Source: Planctomycetota bacterium (GTDB lineage Bacteria > Planctomycetota > Phycisphaerae > Phycisphaerales > SM1A02). Taken from it: a stretch of 14,956 nucleotides of DNA. The notes beneath the pieces were generated by a model. It saw only the letters and a program-made list of their open reading frames with translations. It was not told the origin of the DNA and searched no databases. Below, one piece after another: positions 11,752 to 14,956 of this stretch. Every line of letters starts with the position of its first letter. The stretch's first letter is position 1. Position numbers and translations under genes: made by a program. The stretch spans positions 1 to 14,956 of the forward strand of contig RFOC01000030.1 of the NCBI GenBank assembly GCA_009926815.1, in the 5' to 3' direction.

Positions 11752-14664
11752 TCAGGGCCTGGGCGCCGCGGTCTTCGCGAGGAAGGCCTCGCGATCCGCC
11801 CGTACCTTGCGTTCCCGGGCCGTGGCCTCGGAGAGTTTCGATTGAGCCACGGCGTCCGAGGGCTGGGCCTCGGCCCAGGCCTTGCAGGTGGCCAGGAGTT
11901 GCTGGGTGGAGTTCCAGAGCGCCTCGGAATCGGGCTTCCTCCTCAGCGCGGCCGTGGCCGCCGGCATGAGCACTGCCTCCGCCTCCGCGTGTCGACCCAG
12001 ACGCGTCAGAACCCTGGCCAGGTTGGTGGCGGCATCGATCACTCGCGGATCCTCGGGCGGTGCGCCTCCCGAAGCCACCCTGGCCTGCTGCGCCGTCCAG
12101 ATCGCGCGGAATCGGCTCTCCGCCGAAGGCAGGTCACCCGCCTTCTCGAGCATGTTGGCGGCGGTCTCGCGGAACGCCATCGTCGCCTCGGCATCGGCGC
12201 CATATCGAAGGGCGCAGACGGACTCCACCGACCGGATCTCGTCGCACGCCCCAGGCAGGTCGCCTCCGGCCTCCTTCGCGATGGCGAGCGCATTGCGAAG
12301 CCGCAGCGTGGCCAGGTCATCGCCCCCACGTGCACGGGTGGACTGCGACACGCTCACGGCAAGCAGTTCGGCAGCCTCCCCACCCCGCTTGCGGTCGATG
12401 AGCAGCATGGCCAGATTGTTCCGATACCGGAGCGTGTCAGGGTGCTCGTCGCCCAGCTCGCTCGAGGCAGCCCGCAGCAGCGATCCGTAGGTCCGCTCCG
12501 CCGCCTGCCACATGGGATCTGCGCCGGAGTCTCCGGTTCGTTCCAGGGTCTGGGCAGCCACCTTCTGGGCGTGAGCCAGGTTGTTCAGCACCAGCATGGA
12601 CAGCCGAGGATCCGGGTTGCGCTCGGTCGCCAGCGCGGCCTGCACCGGCTGCAGCACGCGGACGGCCTCCCGTGGATCGCCCTGGTTCAGCAGCAGCGTG
12701 CCGAGCGACGCCGAGGTCCGCCACCGCTCCTCGGCACTGCCCGCGGAGGATCCGGCCAGCAGTTCCCGCGAGATCGCGATCGCCGGCTCCCATCGCTTCC
12801 GGCTGGCCTCCAGGTTCACCATGCTCCGGAGACTGTCGCGGGTGTCCGGGTCGGTGCGACCGAAGAGCCGCTCGCGGGCGTCCTTGGCTGCGACCAGGTA
12901 GCGCTCGGCCCCCTCAAGGTCCTGCAGATCCAGGCGGATCCGCCCAGCCCAGGCGGTGGCCTCGAGCGTGTCGCGATGCTCGCCGCCAAGCACCTGCTCA
13001 CGGATGCCCAGGGCGCTTTCCTGCAACGGCCATGCCTGTTCCGCAAGCCCCAGCGCGAAGTAGGTCCGGGCCAGTGCCTGCTGAAGTCCCGCGCGAACCA
13101 GTGGCTGGTCCCCGAACTGGCGATCCGCGGTGCCCGCAGCCGGTCGGAGGATCACCTGATCCATGAAATCCGCGGCGGCATCCGTGGGATTCACGTCCAC
13201 CAGATCCTGCCGAAGCCTCTCGACCGCCACCGCCCGCTCCGCCTCCGGCACACCTCGATCGCGAAGCCCCTCGTCCAGCCGGCGCTCGAGTGATCTCAGC
13301 AGATCGATGCCGGCCAGTCGGGGGTCGACCTGCGCGAGCATGTCCTGCTGGAAGCGGGCCACCTCGCGCGTCTGACGCTCTCGCTGCTCGGCCAGCCGCC
13401 TGGCCCTCGCCTCGGCCATGCCAAACCAGGTGCTGAGCACCGTGGCCGCCACCAACGAGGCCGCCACCGCAGCGGTGGCCAGCACCGCTCCCCAGTGCCG
13501 GCGGACGAACTTTCTCGCCCGGTACACCGCGGATGGCGGCGCCGCGATCAGCGGACGACCATCAAGGTAGTTCCGGACGTCATCCGCCATCTCCACGGCC
13601 GATCGATAGCGGTCGGCGGGATTCCGCCGCATGGCCTTCATCGGAAGCAGGTTGAGCTCGCGGCGCAGCAGGTCGAGCAGCCGCCGTGGATCCAGACCCC
13701 GAGCGCGGCACAGGTCGGTCACGGAACTCCGCAGGGCCGGCTCAGCCACCGAGGCCAGCGAACTCAGACGATCGCTGGGTGATGGCGGGTCGGACTCGCG
13801 GAGCACCTTGACCATGGCCTCCAGTCCACGGCTTCGGAGCGACTTGGCGTCGAAGGGAGCCGCGCCCACGAGCAGCTCGTAGAGCACCGCTCCAAGGCCG
13901 TAGATGTCGGATCGCCCGTCCACCCCGACGTCACCGGCGGCCTGCTCCGGACTCATGTACTCCGGCGTGCCCAGAGCCAGGCCCCGCTCGACGAACTGGT
14001 GCCGAACCGAGCTCGCTCGCAGCGTCACCTTGGCCAGCCCGAAGTCGATCACCTTGGCCTTGAAGGCGCTGCTCCCGAGCGCCCGCTCGCCCTCCACCTG
14101 GAACGCCAGGATGTTGCCAGGCTTCAGGTCGCGGTGCAGCACGCCATGCTGGTGGGCGTAGTGCACCGCCTCGCACACCTGGATGAACAGCTCGAGGCGA
14201 TCACGGATGCTCAGCCGGTTCGCGTCGCAGAACTGCGTGATGGGCACGCCGCGCACCAGTTCCATGACGAAGAAGTTGCGGCCCTTCTCCGAGATGCCGC
14301 CGTCGAACACCCGCGCAATGCCCGGATGATCCAGTTCCGCAAGCACCTGCCGCTCCAGATCGAACCTCGCCTGCGTGGCTGCGGGGCCCTCCGCCGAAGC
14401 CACGTCCTTCCGCATGATCTTGACGGCCACCTCCTGGTCGAAGGGTTCCGTGCGCACCGCGCGCCACACGCTGCCGAAGGTGCCGCGTCCAAGACGTTCC
14501 ACCAGCCGGAACGGGCCGACCGACTCGCCCGCCTGCTCCTCATGCACTTCCGGAGCAAGCGGGATGGGAGCACCCGAGGCGATGGCCACGGTGCCCATCG
14601 CCATGGTGTGATCCGGCTGGTTCGGGCCCGGATGGCCTCCGTCGCCTGCGGCTTCCGGCATCAT
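11752..14664 (-). CDS. Membrane-anchored Ser/Thr protein kinase with C-terminal TPR-like repeats
   Basis: The 970-aa protein has a Hanks-type kinase domain at about 53-370. It shows the glycine loop GRGTFGSV (59-66), VAVK Lys82, helix-C Glu104, catalytic HRDLKPGN (177-184), DFG (207-209) and GTPEYMSPEQ (232-241). All catalytic residues are present, so it should be active. A transmembrane helix (about 391-413) separates it from an Arg/Glu-rich juxtamembrane helix and a long helical C-terminus (about 500-960). That region carries TPR/kinesin-light-chain-like repeats such as ALGIREQVLGGEHRDTLEAT and ELGDEHPDTLRYRNNLAMLL. The repeats lie outside the membrane or bind partners; the topology is inferred. 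This kinase-TM-TPR layout is common in planctomycetes. The start at 14664 (ATGATG) has no Shine-Dalgarno but TAGCCT lies 7 nt upstream. The dockerin-like gene ends 36 bp before it on the same strand. Substrates cannot be inferred. Confidence 0.92.
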   Translation of the reverse strand: MMPEAAGDGGHPGPNQPDHTMAMGTVAIASGAPIPLAPEVHEEQAGESVGPFRLVERLGRGTFGSVWRAVRTEPFDQEVAVKIMRKDVASAEGPAATQARFDLERQVLAELDHPGIARVFDGGISEKGRNFFVMELVRGVPITQFCDANRLSIRDRLELFIQVCEAVHYAHQHGVLHRDLKPGNILAFQVEGERALGSSAFKAKVIDFGLAKVTLRASSVRHQFVERGLALGTPEYMSPEQAAGDVGVDGRSDIYGLGAVLYELLVGAAPFDAKSLRSRGLEAMVKVLRESDPPSPSDRLSSLASVAEPALRSSVTDLCRARGLDPRRLLDLLRRELNLLPMKAMRRNPADRYRSAVEMADDVRNYLDGRPLIAAPPSAVYRARKFVRRHWGAVLATAAVAASLVAATVLSTWFGMAEARARRLAEQRERQTREVARFQQDMLAQVDPRLAGIDLLRSLERRLDEGLRDRGVPEAERAVAVERLRQDLVDVNPTDAAADFMDQVILRPAAGTADRQFGDQPLVRAGLQQALARTYFALGLAEQAWPLQESALGIREQVLGGEHRDTLEATAWAGRIRLDLQDLEGAERYLVAAKDARERLFGRTDPDTRDSLRSMVNLEASRKRWEPAIAISRELLAGSSAGSAEERWRTSASLGTLLLNQGDPREAVRVLQPVQAALATERNPDPRLSMLVLNNLAHAQKVAAQTLERTGDSGADPMWQAAERTYGSLLRAASSELGDEHPDTLRYRNNLAMLLIDRKRGGEAAELLAVSVSQSTRARGGDDLATLRLRNALAIAKEAGGDLPGACDEIRSVESVCALRYGADAEATMAFRETAANMLEKAGDLPSAESRFRAIWTAQQARVASGGAPPEDPRVIDAATNLARVLTRLGRHAEAEAVLMPAATAALRRKPDSEALWNSTQQLLATCKAWAEAQPSDAVAQSKLSEATARERKVRADREAFLAKTAAPRP

Positions 14665-14671
14665 CGGAGCA

Positions 14672-14677
14672 AGGCTA
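14672..14677 (-). promoter_or_regulatory. -10-like TAGCCT upstream of the kinase gene
   Basis: On the minus strand TAGCCT (14677-14672) ends 7 nt before the first ATG of the kinase, inside the 36-bp gap after the dockerin-like gene. There is no Shine-Dalgarno and no clear -35. The same hexamer precedes the PEGA lipoprotein. Confidence 0.38.
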
Positions 14678-14700
14678 ACCGAGAGAGCTCAGGACACCCC

Positions 14701-14956
14701 TCACCCGAACAGCAGCAGCAGCGAGCCGATGTCGCCGGCGTCCACCTCGCCGCTGCCGTCCAGGTCGCCGGGGCACGGTGGCTCGGGCGGGCACGGACCG
14801 AAGAGCAGCAGCAGCGAACCGATGTCACCCGCATCGATGGTGCCACTGCCGTCCAGGTCGCCCGGTCGCGCATCCTGCTCCGACAGATAGGGCTTCACGA
14901 AGGGACTCGGCGGCGCGAAACTGGCGCTGCTTCCACTGGCAGGCTCCACCACCAGG
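14701..14956 (-). CDS. C-terminal part of a secreted protein with two dockerin-like repeats (partial, N-terminus off the right edge)
   Basis: The frame is open from the right edge to a TGA at 14701. The visible end has a Ser/Pro-rich linker (PASGSSASFAPPSPFVKPYL) followed by two copies of GDLDGSG-x2-DAGDIGSLLLLFG. They are separated by PCPPEPPCP, and the protein stops right after the second copy. Each copy contains a dockerin-type calcium loop (DLDGSGxxDAGD with Asp at 1, 3 and 12). Such paired tails close many large secreted proteins of Phycisphaerae and probably serve as sorting or attachment modules. The body of the protein and its function are outside the window. The GTG at 14952 is only an internal codon of a longer frame. 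Confidence 0.85.
   Translation of the reverse strand, partial: LVVEPASGSSASFAPPSPFVKPYLSEQDARPGDLDGSGTIDAGDIGSLLLLFGPCPPEPPCPGDLDGSGEVDAGDIGSLLLLFG
14704..14769 (-). repeat. Dockerin-like coding repeat, distal copy
   Basis: This 66-bp unit encodes the last 22 residues before the stop (GDLDGSGEVDAGDIG then SLLLLFG). It pairs with the copy 93 bp to the right. DNA identity is high but third positions differ, so the duplication is not recent. Confidence 0.8.
14797..14862 (-). repeat. Dockerin-like coding repeat, proximal copy
   Basis: This 66-bp unit encodes GDLDGSGTIDAGDIG then SLLLLFG, differing from the other copy only at residues 8-9. The repeat period is 93 bp (31 residues), including the PCPPEPPCP spacer. 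Confidence 0.8.

Noticed and set aside
11314..13293. A 659-codon open frame on the plus strand
   Set aside because: It lies antisense to ybeY and the kinase, whose motifs are unmistakable. Its translation is Arg/His/Gly-rich without any domain, as expected of shadow frames in GC-rich DNA.
14700..14870. The repeated agcagcagcagc stretches as a microsatellite or CRISPR-like array
   Set aside because: They encode the Leu run of the dockerin-like tail in frame; there are only two units and no spacers.
1..14956. Mobile elements, defence systems or recent gene transfer
   Set aside because: No transposase, integrase, phage, restriction, toxin-antitoxin or Cas protein was recognised. The CPBP gene alone (a family with some immunity roles) sits beside rpsT and does not make a defence locus.

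Overview
The window looks like chromosomal DNA from a planctomycete, most likely a Phycisphaerae-type bacterium. The DNA is uniformly GC-rich and genes are tightly packed on both strands. The gene at the right edge ends in the paired GDLDGSG/IDAGDIGSLLLLFG dockerin-like tail that is common on secreted proteins of that class. A Ser/Thr kinase fused to a membrane segment and a TPR-like tail is also typical. No rRNA, tRNA, CRISPR array, phage gene or transposase was seen, and this reads as core genome rather than an accessory island.

Layout, left to right. (1) 1-1543, minus: kdsC, translationally coupled to a large LptC-like protein that runs off the left edge. (2) 1588-2619, plus: a short MgtE-type Mg2+ transporter, divergent from kdsC. 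(3) 2591-3690, minus: rpsT (ribosomal protein S20), coupled to a CPBP-type intramembrane protease gene. (4) 3836-6518, plus: a membrane-anchored coiled-coil protein with an EF-hand-like loop, an LpxL/HtrB-type lipid A acyltransferase, and a 103-aa protein of unknown function. (5) 6528-8063, minus: two small unknown proteins (coupled) and a PagL-like lipid A deacylase / outer-membrane barrel. (6) 8251-8712, plus: a MutT-type Nudix hydrolase. (7) 8690-9193, minus: a PEGA-domain lipoprotein. (8) 9236-9973, plus: the LPS-export ATPase LptB. (9) 9977-11709, minus: ybeY coupled to a CorC/HlyC-type CBS protein. (10) 11752-14664, minus: a 970-aa kinase with a TPR-like tail. (11) 14701-14956, minus: the C-terminus of a secreted dockerin-like protein.

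Common thread. At least five genes serve lipopolysaccharide or the outer membrane: kdsC makes Kdo, the lpxL-like gene acylates lipid A, lptC and lptB export LPS, and the pagL-like gene trims lipid A. They are spread over separate transcription units on both strands, but together they argue for a genuine LPS-bearing outer membrane. ybeY/corC and rpsT are ribosome and housekeeping genes.

Regulation. The clearest unexpected signal is a recurrent TAnnnT hexamer 6-9 nt upstream of the start codon of eight genes that lack an obvious Shine-Dalgarno. Genes inside couplets, and rpsT, instead have GGAG-type sites in several cases. This suggests that many first genes here are transcribed as leaderless mRNAs. 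I did not find an obviously new defence or mobile system. The most useful leads are the leaderless pattern, the variant active-site residues in YbeY and the PagL-like protein, and the small unknown proteins. No gene-free stretch exceeds 300 bases; the longest is 8064-8250.
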